Assembly: GCF_016654115.1 (NCBI RefSeq)
Contig: NZ_JAEQAZ010000048.1
Coordinates: 1 to 64,000, forward strand
Reading direction: 5' to 3'
Source of the DNA: Streptomyces sp. MBT53
GTDB taxonomy: Bacteria; Actinomycetota; Actinomycetes; Streptomycetales; Streptomycetaceae
Length of the DNA: 64,000 nucleotides
Under the pieces are notes generated by a model that was not told the origin of the DNA, ran no database searches, and saw nothing but the letters and a program-made list of their open reading frames with translations. Each line of letters starts with the position of its first letter. Position 1 is the first letter of the stretch. Below are positions 42,899-50,340 of this stretch, piece by piece. The translations under genes and the position numbers were made by a program.

Positions 42899-42932
42899 GG
42901 GACCCACCCCGAGCGGATGGTGGGCGGGTCCC
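42899..42932 (+). terminator. Hairpin after the Cys-rich gene
   Basis: GGGACCC pairs with GGGTCCC (7 bp), and the stem continues with a bulge through ACC/GGT. It lies 26 bp after the stop. Confidence 0.6.
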
Positions 42933-43074
42933 GTCCGCGCCACCATTCTGCGGACCGGGCCATGTCAAAGGCACGTGTGAAACCCCGCCGCCCGGAGCGG
43001 ACCGATCACACCCCGCGCGTATGCTCACGCGGGATCGCAGGAATTCCGGGCATACGAGACTCCACGACCCCCGC

Positions 43075-43105
43075 TTGACCCGCCAAGATCTCCAACGCCC
43101 ATACT
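43075..43105 (+). promoter_or_regulatory. Candidate promoter of the 43142 gene
   Basis: TTGACC (43075-43080) and CATACT (43100-43105) with a 19 bp spacer. It would give a leader of about 30 nt. No RBS is visible before the ATG. Confidence 0.4.
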
Positions 43106-43141
43106 GGTGGGTCAGCCCCGCCCCCGCCCGCAGATTGGCCT

Positions 43142-44332
43142 ATGTCGAACTCCTCCACAGCTCCGCCCACGATCCCCCACACGGTGTGGCTGGCTCGCGG
43201 CCGCCACGTCGGGTCCCAGGACGCGGCGGGTGTCGTACGGCGACAGTTGCAGCGACTCAAGGACCGCGAGGTCATCGACGACCACATGGAACCGGACGAG
43301 GATCAGGGCCATGATCCCCGGGAGCTGGTCTTCGAGGCCCGTTGGCGGGTCGAGGGGACGGTGACCGTGCGGGCGCGGCTCACACTTCCGGCGCTGCCGG
43401 AGCCCGGCTCGCCCGCCGCTCCGGCTTCGACCGACGGACGGGAATGGATCCTGGTCGCGGAGGCCGAGCAGGTCTGGGATCCCCGGTGGCCCTCCCCCGC
43501 GACCGTGTTCTGGCCCGAGGACGCCGACACGGGCTGGGACCACGCGCCGGTCCCGGGGCTGCGCTTCGGGGAGGTCAATCCGCTGCCGTCGGACGAGAAG
43601 GATCTACGGCGGCTGTTCCGGAGTTGCGCGCTCGCCGGCTGGAGCATCCACGTCGTCGTGCACGAGGCGATGACCCCGGACGCACAGGGTCGGCTCCCCC
43701 TCGCCCGGCTGCTGCCGGCGAGTCTGCGGCACTGCGTGGTCGAGCACCGGGCCACACCCGATCAACTACGCTCCGTCAATTGGGCGTTGCTGCGCGAGTT
43801 CGACTTCCAGGTGCCGCGCGGCGGGGCCGTGGTGCTGCCCACCAACCCTGCCGCCCCCGGCTACGACGTCCGTGACTTCTCCGTGCGCAGCGTCTTCCTC
43901 GACGGCTCCGAGCCCACCGAACTCGTGGACGTGCTGTGCCGCTACGCGGCCTCCGCGCGTCCCCTGCCGGAGGGCGGCGCCGAGGCCGTCACCGCGCTGC
44001 GCGAGCAGTGGAGCCTGATGACCCTGGAGGAGGAACTGGCCCGGGAGCGCAGGCTCGTGGCCATGTACGCCGAGGCGCTCGAAGCGATGACGAAGTCCCG
44101 GGACCTGTACCGGGAGTCCGCCGACCGCGCCAACGAGGCACTGGCCGCGTTGCGCGAGTCCGGCGGCGCAATCGTACCGGGCGAGTCTCCCTCGTCGGCC
44201 GGGTCCCCGTTCCAGCGGACCTTCGGCCGCTTGCGGGACGTGACGAAGGCGCTGCGCCCCGCGACACCGCCGGCCGACGTGGACCGTGTCGATCCGCCAC
44301 ATGACGGCGACCGGTCGGCCGACGAGCGGTAG
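43142..44332 (+). CDS. Hypothetical protein with coiled coil
   Basis: A 396 aa protein that I cannot assign. Residues 1-290 look globular and rich in Trp (WRVEGTVTVRARLTLPAL, VWDPRWPSPATVFWPEDADT, RSVNWALLREFDFQVPRGG). Residues about 295-345 (LMTLEEELARERRLVAMYAE onward, ending NEALAALRES) form a long amphipathic helix likely to be a coiled coil. There is no signal peptide or membrane span. Coding bias is that of its neighbours, and the frame is uninterrupted, so it is a real gene. No neighbour suggests a role. Confidence 0.7.
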   Translation: MSNSSTAPPTIPHTVWLARGRHVGSQDAAGVVRRQLQRLKDREVIDDHMEPDEDQGHDPRELVFEARWRVEGTVTVRARLTLPALPEPGSPAAPASTDGREWILVAEAEQVWDPRWPSPATVFWPEDADTGWDHAPVPGLRFGEVNPLPSDEKDLRRLFRSCALAGWSIHVVVHEAMTPDAQGRLPLARLLPASLRHCVVEHRATPDQLRSVNWALLREFDFQVPRGGAVVLPTNPAAPGYDVRDFSVRSVFLDGSEPTELVDVLCRYAASARPLPEGGAEAVTALREQWSLMTLEEELARERRLVAMYAEALEAMTKSRDLYRESADRANEALAALRESGGAIVPGESPSSAGSPFQRTFGRLRDVTKALRPATPPADVDRVDPPHDGDRSADER

Positions 44333-44463
44333 AGGGCGTCTCCGGCTTCCAGAACCCTCGGTCACGCGAGAGGCCGACACGGCGAGGTGGGGGTGGTGAA
44401 AATGGACCACCGATGGTGATCACCGCCCACGCGCCGCGCCGCCTTGCGGCCTAGCTTGGCGGT

Positions 44464-45735
44464 ATGCCGATGCAATCCTGGTTCCGCGATGCCAAGTTGG
44501 GCATCTTCGTCCACTACGGGATCTACGCCGTCGACGGTGTGCCGGAGTCCTGGTCGTTCTACACGGGCCAGGTTCCGCACGACCAATACATGCGCCAGCT
44601 GGACGGGTTCACCGCCGCGCGCTACGAACCGCGGGACTGGGCAAGGCTGTTCGCACGTGCCGGTGCCCGGTACGCGGTGCTGACCGCCCGGCACCACGAC
44701 GGTGTGGCCCTGTGGGACTCGGCCCACGGCGACCTGGACGTCGTCCGCCGCACCCCGGCCGGCCGCGATCTGATCGGGCCCTATGCCGAGGCACTGCGCG
44801 AGGAGGGCCTCAAGGTCGGGCTCTACTACTCCCACTCCGACTGGAACCACCCCGACTACGCCAGCACCGTCCATCCGCAGCCGCCGGAGGAGGAGATACG
44901 CGCCAACCCGTACGCCTCCGCCCGGCCCGGCGAGGAGGATCCGGCCGCCTGGGCGCGTTACCTCGCCTACCGCGACGGCCAGGTCGGCGAGTTGGTGGCC
45001 CGCTTCCGGCCCGACCTGCTGTGGTTCGACGGCGAGTGGGAGCGGGCCGAAGAGCAGTGGGGCCTGCGGGAGTTGGCGGAGCTGATCCTCGCCGGGAACC
45101 CCGACACCGTCCTCAACGCCCGCATGCTGAGCCACGGCGACTACGCGACGCCCGAACAGGGGGTGCCGCTGCAAGCGCCGGACGGGCCTTGGGAGTTGTG
45201 CCTGACGGTCAACGACTCGTGGGGGTTCCAGCACCAGGACGAGCATCACAAGTCGGTGCGGCAGCTGGTGCGTTACTTCACGGAGACCATCGGCATGGGC
45301 GGCAATCTGCTGCTCGACGTGGGCCCGAAGGAGGACGGGACGATCCCGCCCGCGCAGGTGGAACGCCTCGAGGGGCTCGGCGCGTGGATCGCCCGGCACT
45401 CCGAGGCGGTGTACGGCACGGTGGCCGGTCTGCCCGCCGGGCACCACTACGGGCCGAGCACCCTGTCCGCCGACCGCCGCACGCTGTACCTGGTGTGCTT
45501 CGACCCGCCGCGCGAGTCGGTGTCGGTGCGCGGCCTGCGTACGCCCGTCAAACGGGTCACGGTGCTCGGTACCGGCGCGGAGCTCGGCCACGACGTGATC
45601 GGCGGGCTCGGCGAGGTTCCGGGTGTGACGTGGATCGACGCCCCGCGGGCCGCAGATGTGGACGAGCGGGCGACGGTCCTGGCGGTGGAGCTGGACGGGG
45701 AGTTGGACCTGTACCGGGGTACGGGCCGGAACTGA
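44464..45735 (+). CDS. GH29 alpha-L-fucosidase
   Basis: Retaining alpha-fucosidase of glycoside hydrolase family 29, 423 aa. It opens with the family motif WFRDAKLGIFVHYGIYAV, has TARHHDGVALWDS near residue 80 and the nucleophile Asp in LLWFDGEWERAEEQW near 187, then GGNLLLDVGPKEDGTIP near 280 and a C-terminal beta-sandwich. No signal peptide, so it acts on imported fucosides. The ATG at 44464 lacks a good RBS; TAGCTT ends 6 nt before the ATG, so the mRNA may be leaderless. GGTGATCACC, a 10 bp palindrome, lies about 40 bp upstream. It is convergent with an AraC regulator gene. Confidence 0.92.
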   Translation: MPMQSWFRDAKLGIFVHYGIYAVDGVPESWSFYTGQVPHDQYMRQLDGFTAARYEPRDWARLFARAGARYAVLTARHHDGVALWDSAHGDLDVVRRTPAGRDLIGPYAEALREEGLKVGLYYSHSDWNHPDYASTVHPQPPEEEIRANPYASARPGEEDPAAWARYLAYRDGQVGELVARFRPDLLWFDGEWERAEEQWGLRELAELILAGNPDTVLNARMLSHGDYATPEQGVPLQAPDGPWELCLTVNDSWGFQHQDEHHKSVRQLVRYFTETIGMGGNLLLDVGPKEDGTIPPAQVERLEGLGAWIARHSEAVYGTVAGLPAGHHYGPSTLSADRRTLYLVCFDPPRESVSVRGLRTPVKRVTVLGTGAELGHDVIGGLGEVPGVTWIDAPRAADVDERATVLAVELDGELDLYRGTGRN

Positions 45736-45756
45736 TCCGCAGGGTACGAGCGGGAT

Positions 45757-46560
45757 TCACCCGGTGCCGGCGCGAACCGCCCTCGGCGAGGCGCCCAGTT
45801 CGCGTCGGCACGCCTTGTTGAAGGCCTGGAGGTCGCCGATGCCGACGGCCGCCGCGATCGCCGGGACGGACAGGGTGGACTCCCGCAGCAGGTGCCGTGC
45901 GTGTTCCAGGCGGCGGTGCCGGATGTAGGCGACGACCGTGGTGCCCAGTTCGGCGCGGAACAGCCGGATGAGGTGGTTGTGCGAGACGCCGGCCGCGCGC
46001 GCCACCTCGGGCACCGTCAGCGGCGCCGCCAGACGCGCCTCGATGTGTGCGACCGCGAGGGCGAGCGCGGGGTGGGGTCCGGCGGCGTCACCGGCGGCCG
46101 GGGTCGCGAGGTCGGCGACCCGCCACAGCACGGTCCACAACTCGGCAGCGGCACGGGCGGAGTTGCCCGGCGCCGCCGCGACGGCCCGCAGCATCAGGTC
46201 GGTGAGCACGGGCGTCTGCGTACCGGCGTCCTGCATCACGGGAACGGTCAACCGCTCACCGGCGAAGGTGAGTTCCAGGTGGGCGAAGAGATGCTCGGAG
46301 CGGCCGCGGTAGTGGAAGCGCACCAGCGCGCCGGGCGGCACCAGGCTCACATGGCCGGGCCTGATCGCGTGCGGCACCCCGTCGACGGTCAACTCCGCCT
46401 CGTACCGGTAGAGATGGAGCTGCCAGAGGTCAGGCAGCCGGAACACGTCACGTGGACTCACCGTGCCGTGCACACCGACGCCGAGGCCGGCGACGCGCGG
46501 TGGGGCGTCGAGGCCGATCCGTACGTGGGTTCCCGTTCCCGTCCCGCTGGTCGCGCTCAC
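45757..46560 (-). CDS. AraC family regulator
   Basis: A 267 aa sugar-type regulator: an N-terminal cupin domain (about 20-150, with VSLVPPGALVRFHYRGRSEH) and a C-terminal double HTH (about 165-265, VPEVARAAGVSHNHLIRLFR and VPAIAAAVGIGDLQAFNKAC, ending LGASPRAV). It lies 21 bp from the fucosidase gene, convergent, and probably activates it. The GTG at 46560 is preceded by TACGTT with 6 nt between, which fits a leaderless transcript; the longer upstream frame is spurious. Confidence 0.85.
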   Translation of the reverse strand: MSATSGTGTGTHVRIGLDAPPRVAGLGVGVHGTVSPRDVFRLPDLWQLHLYRYEAELTVDGVPHAIRPGHVSLVPPGALVRFHYRGRSEHLFAHLELTFAGERLTVPVMQDAGTQTPVLTDLMLRAVAAAPGNSARAAAELWTVLWRVADLATPAAGDAAGPHPALALAVAHIEARLAAPLTVPEVARAAGVSHNHLIRLFRAELGTTVVAYIRHRRLEHARHLLRESTLSVPAIAAAVGIGDLQAFNKACRRELGASPRAVRAGTG

Positions 46561-46716
46561 GGTGAAAACGTACCAGTGCCCGACATGGGGTCGGTGACTG
46601 TCAAGACTCTTCCGGGCGTTCGGGTGTGATGTTCCCCTCTTCGGCAATACCGGGGCCTCAACCGGGCATCCGGATAGGGCACATGTCGTGCGGCCGGACC
46701 GGAAAAGGGGGAGCCC

Positions 46717-47013
46717 GTGGACTCGACCACAACCGTGATCGTCGTCGCCGTGGTGCTCGCGGTGGCGCTGCTCGCCGTGGCCGTCGGAGTGCTGGTGCGG
46801 CTCGTCCGTATGCGGCGCGGACTGCGGCGCGCAGGGCTTCCGACCGGCCCCAAATGGGTTTTCTGGGGTGCCGTCCTCTACTTCGTGCTGCCGACCGACC
46901 TGATGCCGGATCCCGTGCACCTGGACGACATCGCCGTACTTCTTCTCGCCCTGCGCTCGATGCGCAAGTCCCTCGGCGAGCAGGAGGAGGGGCGGCCGGG
47001 CGACCTCGGCTGA
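46717..47013 (+). CDS. DUF1232 (YkvA-like) membrane protein
   Basis: A 98 aa protein with one N-terminal membrane span (VIVVAVVLAVALLAVAVGVL) and a second hydrophobic helix in the DUF1232 domain, whose hallmark YFVLPTDLMPDPVHLDDIAV is at about residues 55-75. Function of the family is unknown. The GTG start follows AAGGGGGAG. It ends 164 bp before the RiPP precursor gene and is not obviously part of that locus. Confidence 0.85.
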   Translation: MDSTTTVIVVAVVLAVALLAVAVGVLVRLVRMRRGLRRAGLPTGPKWVFWGAVLYFVLPTDLMPDPVHLDDIAVLLLALRSMRKSLGEQEEGRPGDLG

Positions 47014-47032
47014 ACCCGTCACGGCTCTTACC

Positions 47033-47089
47033 TTCCTTACCGTGGTTACGCAGAGTAAGGAAACCATTCACTCGTTCGATTCGTATAAG
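47033..47089 (+). promoter_or_regulatory. Promoter region of the graspetide locus with inverted repeat
   Basis: TTCCTTAC (47033-47040) and GTAAGGAA (47055-47062) form an 8 bp inverted repeat with a 14 bp spacer, suitable for a dimeric regulator. The right arm runs into GGAAAC (47059-47064), which with CGTATA (47082-47087; 17 bp spacer) resembles an ECF-type promoter; TATAAG at 47084-47089 could also be a housekeeping -10. The regulator is not in the neighbourhood. Confidence 0.5.
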
Positions 47090-47177
47090 TCTCTGGAAGC
47101 AGACGGAAGTCAGCGGGCCAAGCGACCTCGCGGGGTGGCCACCGCTTGCACGAGGCAGTACCGACGAGGGAGAGACG

Positions 47178-47369
47178 ATGCAACCGTTCGCGCTCAACTA
47201 CGCTCGCCCGGCAGCACAGTTGGAGCTCACCACTCCGTACAGCTACGACTCCGGACTGCAGTTGAACGTGCTCGCCGACGGACGGGTCGCCGCCCATGAT
47301 CTCGCTCTGCTGAGAGAACTGGGGACCACGACGTCCACCGCGGGATCGAAGACTCACTTCGACGACTGA
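47178..47369 (+). CDS. tgmA: ATP-grasp-modified RiPP precursor (graspetide)
   Basis: A 63 aa precursor peptide of the putative ATP-grasp-modified RiPP family found in streptomycetes (TIGR04186 type, from memory). The leader carries the conserved segments PFALNYARP (residues 3-11), TTPYSYD and LQLNVLADGR. The core is the C-terminal GTTTSTAGSKTHFDD (49-63): Thr, Ser and Lys side chains are the likely partners for ester or amide bonds to D62 and D63. A good RBS (GAGGGAGA) precedes the ATG. The maturase gene follows after 16 bp. Confidence 0.88.
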   Translation: MQPFALNYARPAAQLELTTPYSYDSGLQLNVLADGRVAAHDLALLRELGTTTSTAGSKTHFDD

Positions 47370-47385
47370 ACGCGGAACGACGAAA

Positions 47386-48372
47386 ATGACCGTATTGGTC
47401 CTTACCTGCGAAGAGGACGTCACCGCGGACCTGGTGATGGTGCATCTGCACGCGGCCGGCGTCCCCGTGGTCCGGATCGATCCCGCCGACCTCACCGGCG
47501 GGGTCGCGCTCTCCGGCGAGTACGTCCACGGAGCCTTCCGCGGCCATCTCGCGGTCGGCGGGCGGCTGGTGAGCGTGAGCGGACTGCGTTCCATCTGGGT
47601 GCGCAGACCGGGCGCCCCGGCGACCCGCGCACCGCAGCCCTCCGCGTGGCTCACCGAGGAGGCGTCACAGGCGCTCTACGGCATGCTGCGCGGCTCCGGC
47701 GCCCGCTGGATGAACCACCCCGACGCGGCGCGCCGCGCCCGGCACAAGCCCTGGCAGCTGCGGCTGGCCCAGCGCAGCGGGCTGCCGGTGCCCGCCACGC
47801 TGATCACCACGTTCCCGCAGGCCGCCCGCGAGTTCTCGCGGCGCTTCCCGGACCTGGTGGTCAAGCCTGTCTCCGGTGCCCACCCGCAGGATCCGCCCCG
47901 GGCGGTGCCGACCAGCCGAGTCGCGCCGGACACCGACTTCGCCGCCGTGGCCTTCGGTCCCACGCTGCTGCAACGGCGGGTCGCCAAGCGCGCCGACATC
48001 CGGCTCACCGTGGTGGGCGACCGGATGCTGGCCGCCCGGATGGCGACCGCCCCGGACGCGGACCCCGCCGAGGTCGACGTCCGCTTCGCCACCCCCGCGC
48101 AGCCCTGGCACCCCACCGAGGTCCCGCCGCGCATCGCCGAGGCCGTCCTCACATATCTGCGCGAGGCCGAACTGGCCTACGGCGCCTTCGACTTCGCCGA
48201 GGACGGGGACGGGACCTGGTGGTTCCTGGAGTGCAACCAGTCGGGCCAGTTCGGCTTCGTCGAGGCGGACACCGGCCAGCCGATCGCCCGCACCATCGCG
48301 GAGTGGCTGGCCCTGCCCGCCGACCCGGAGCGGGAGGGTCTGGTCAACGGGTCGGACAGCACGGTCGCTTGA
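47386..48372 (+). CDS. tgmB: ATP-grasp ribosomal peptide maturase
   Basis: A 328 aa ATP-grasp ligase of the SAV_5884-like family that activates Asp/Glu side chains of the precursor by phosphorylation and joins them to Ser/Thr/Lys side chains, giving omega-ester or omega-amide rings. The N-terminal pre-ATP-grasp part is VLVLTCEEDVTADLVMVHLH; the ATP-grasp core has DLVVKPVSGA near residue 165, RRVAKRADIRLTVVG near 200, and the metal-binding FLECNQSGQFGF with E282. The methyltransferase that often follows in this type of locus is absent; the next gene is on the other strand. Confidence 0.9.
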   Translation: MTVLVLTCEEDVTADLVMVHLHAAGVPVVRIDPADLTGGVALSGEYVHGAFRGHLAVGGRLVSVSGLRSIWVRRPGAPATRAPQPSAWLTEEASQALYGMLRGSGARWMNHPDAARRARHKPWQLRLAQRSGLPVPATLITTFPQAAREFSRRFPDLVVKPVSGAHPQDPPRAVPTSRVAPDTDFAAVAFGPTLLQRRVAKRADIRLTVVGDRMLAARMATAPDADPAEVDVRFATPAQPWHPTEVPPRIAEAVLTYLREAELAYGAFDFAEDGDGTWWFLECNQSGQFGFVEADTGQPIARTIAEWLALPADPEREGLVNGSDSTVA

Positions 48373-48396
48373 GGTAGCGGAAACGGTTCGCCGCAG

Positions 48397-48984
48397 TCAC
48401 AGCTCGCAGTCGTCCTGCCAGTTGCACGCGCCACAGATGACCAGCCGCAGCGCCCGGTCGTGGTGATGGTCGACCGTGACGTACGGGCGCAGCCGTTCGC
48501 TGCTCTCGCCGCACCGCGGGCAGCTCGCGAACAGCCCCAGAGGGCCGAAGTCGCTGATCGCCAGGGTGCTTTCGGCGGGTGTGCCCCGAACGGGGAGCGG
48601 AGGCACGAGGGCCGGGAAGCCGAGGCGCACGATCATCGCCGCCGCCTCGTCCGACACCCGGCCCCAGCCCTGGGCGAGCCGTACGTGGCGCAGCCCGGCG
48701 AGGGCGGACGGCAGCGGTGTGTCGTCGAGTCGGACGGGCACGTGCGCGGCGAGCGGCGCGGGTTCCGTCTGCGTTCGGTCCCACGCCGCCGACCACAGCA
48801 GGACGACGACGGTCTCCGGGTCGGGGGCACCGTCGGAGGCGGTCGGCCACACGGCGGGCACGACGTCGGCCCCGGCACGTCCCAGCGCGTCCGCGAGCGC
48901 GAACGCCGCCCGCTCGTCCTGCCGTTGATAAGTGAGTCGCGTGTGCACGCACTCATGGTGCGGCATGCCGGAGGCGTCCGGCAC
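48397..48984 (-). CDS. TIR-like domain fused to a C-terminal zinc ribbon
   Basis: A protein of up to 195 aa. Residues about 15-125 read like a short TIR domain: LTYQRQDERAAFALADALGR (first helix), a hydrophobic strand VVVLLWSAAW, then HVPVRLDDTPLPSALAGLRH, which is the end-strand pattern of bacterial TIR proteins. The stretch that normally lies between the first helix and this strand is shortened. The C-terminus has CPRC and CGAC 26 residues apart, a zinc ribbon. The start is uncertain (GTG 48984, ATG 48966 or GTG 48948). It lies 10 bp downstream of the serine hydrolase gene, so the two are likely co-transcribed. The TIR call is my reading and could be wrong. Confidence 0.55.
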   Translation of the reverse strand: MPDASGMPHHECVHTRLTYQRQDERAAFALADALGRAGADVVPAVWPTASDGAPDPETVVVLLWSAAWDRTQTEPAPLAAHVPVRLDDTPLPSALAGLRHVRLAQGWGRVSDEAAAMIVRLGFPALVPPLPVRGTPAESTLAISDFGPLGLFASCPRCGESSERLRPYVTVDHHHDRALRLVICGACNWQDDCEL

Positions 48985-48994
48985 GCCTGTGGTG

Positions 48995-50140
48995 TTACGA
49001 CCCGTATGTCCCCAGGAGGGCGCACACCGCGTCCTCCTCGACCGCGCGCACTTTGCTCAGCAGAGCGGCGTTCCCGGCCTGGTTCACCTGAGTTGTCAAT
49101 GAGAAAGTGAGCGCGCGCCGACCGTCGGGGGTCGCCGCCATCAACTGTGTGTAACCAAGGGTGTTCCCGGTATGTCCCAGTACGACCCCGCAGCGGGTCT
49201 CGTAGCGGAAGATGGCCAGGCCCGCGCTGTTGCGACCCGGTCCCGCCGGTTCGGAGGCACCGGGGACCCAGTGCCGCTGTTCCCGCAGCGCCGCCCGCGA
49301 GGTGAGGGCTCCGGAGGCGTAGCCGCCGATGAACGTCGCCAGGTCGCGGGGCGACGAGGTGATGCCGCCGGACGCCCACACGCCCGACATGCCGATCGTC
49401 TCGCTGACGTCCTCGGGTCCCGACGGTCCGCCGACCGCGTAGCCGTGCATGTACGGCTCCGGCATCCGGAATCCCTGCGGCAGGCTCGTGTCCCGCAGGC
49501 CGAGCGGCCGGTACACGTCGTGGCGCAGCAGATCCTCGTAGCGCGCGCCGGTCGCGGCCTCCGCCATCAGCGCCACGGCGATGTTGTCGGAGTTGGAGTA
49601 CTGGTACTGCGAGCCGGGCGTGAACCGCAGCGGTTCTCCCGCCACGAAGTCGAGCAGGTGCCGCGAGTCGAAGTGGTGGTGCGGGTCGGCCTGGATGAGG
49701 CTCCGGAACTCCGGGCTCTGGCTGAAGTCCGGGAGCCCACTGGTGTGCTGGAGCAGCTGACGCAGCGTCACGGCCCGCCAGTCCTTGGGGAGTTGGGGCA
49801 GTCGCCTGCCGATCGTGTCGTCGAGGGAGAGCCGGTGCTGTCGTACGAGACTCAGGGCCACCGCCCCGCTGAACGCCTTGCTGGTGCTCGCCGTCCGGGT
49901 GTGGTCGCGCGGTTCGAGCGGGCGGCCGGTGGTGAGGTCGGCGGTGCCGGCCCGCAGGACGCGCTGCCGGTCGCCGTCGCGCAGCACGACGATCACGCCG
50001 GGCGGGCCGTCGGGAGCGGCGACCAGTTCGTCGAGGCCGCGTTGCAGGGAACGGTCGTCGGCCGCGGCGGGCGACACGGGCACGAGGGCGCCGACGCACC
50101 CGGCGACCAGGAGGGAGACGAGACGGAGCGGAAAGGGCAT
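48995..50140 (-). CDS. Secreted serine hydrolase (class C beta-lactamase / D,D-peptidase fold)
   Basis: A 381 aa exported enzyme of the penicillin-binding-protein-like superfamily. The signal peptide covers about 27 residues (ending SPAAADD). The active site shows S85-T-S-K88 (SxxK), Y181-S-N (YxN) and GHTG near residue 320 in place of KTG, as in D-alanyl-D-alanine carboxypeptidases and esterases of this fold. It should act outside the membrane on peptidoglycan stem peptides or related substrates. The ATG at 50140 follows AGGA. The next gene downstream is the TIR-like protein. Confidence 0.9.
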   Translation of the reverse strand: MPFPLRLVSLLVAGCVGALVPVSPAAADDRSLQRGLDELVAAPDGPPGVIVVLRDGDRQRVLRAGTADLTTGRPLEPRDHTRTASTSKAFSGAVALSLVRQHRLSLDDTIGRRLPQLPKDWRAVTLRQLLQHTSGLPDFSQSPEFRSLIQADPHHHFDSRHLLDFVAGEPLRFTPGSQYQYSNSDNIAVALMAEAATGARYEDLLRHDVYRPLGLRDTSLPQGFRMPEPYMHGYAVGGPSGPEDVSETIGMSGVWASGGITSSPRDLATFIGGYASGALTSRAALREQRHWVPGASEPAGPGRNSAGLAIFRYETRCGVVLGHTGNTLGYTQLMAATPDGRRALTFSLTTQVNQAGNAALLSKVRAVEEDAVCALLGTYGS

Positions 50141-50340
50141 CGGGTGTCCTGTGGGGAGTGGGGGCAGGGCACCATCAGAATCCGGGGGCTCGACGGCGCT
50201 CGCACGGGTACGTGCTCCATACGGCCCCGTCCGCTCCCCCTCCGCACGGTGTTGCCGGGCGGGCCGGGCTGTGCCGTAATCGGATGACCCGCGGTTCGGA
50301 TCCTGACGGTGCCGTGAACCCGTCGGAAGGAGCGGCCGGG

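Noticed and set aside
46604..46609. TTGACA (minus strand) as the -35 of the AraC gene
   Set aside because: The distance to the TACGTT -10 candidate is 25 bp, too long for a normal promoter.
45757..47067. Longer N-terminus for the AraC protein
   Set aside because: The extra 168 residues are low-complexity and run through the promoter region and the DUF1232 gene on the other strand.
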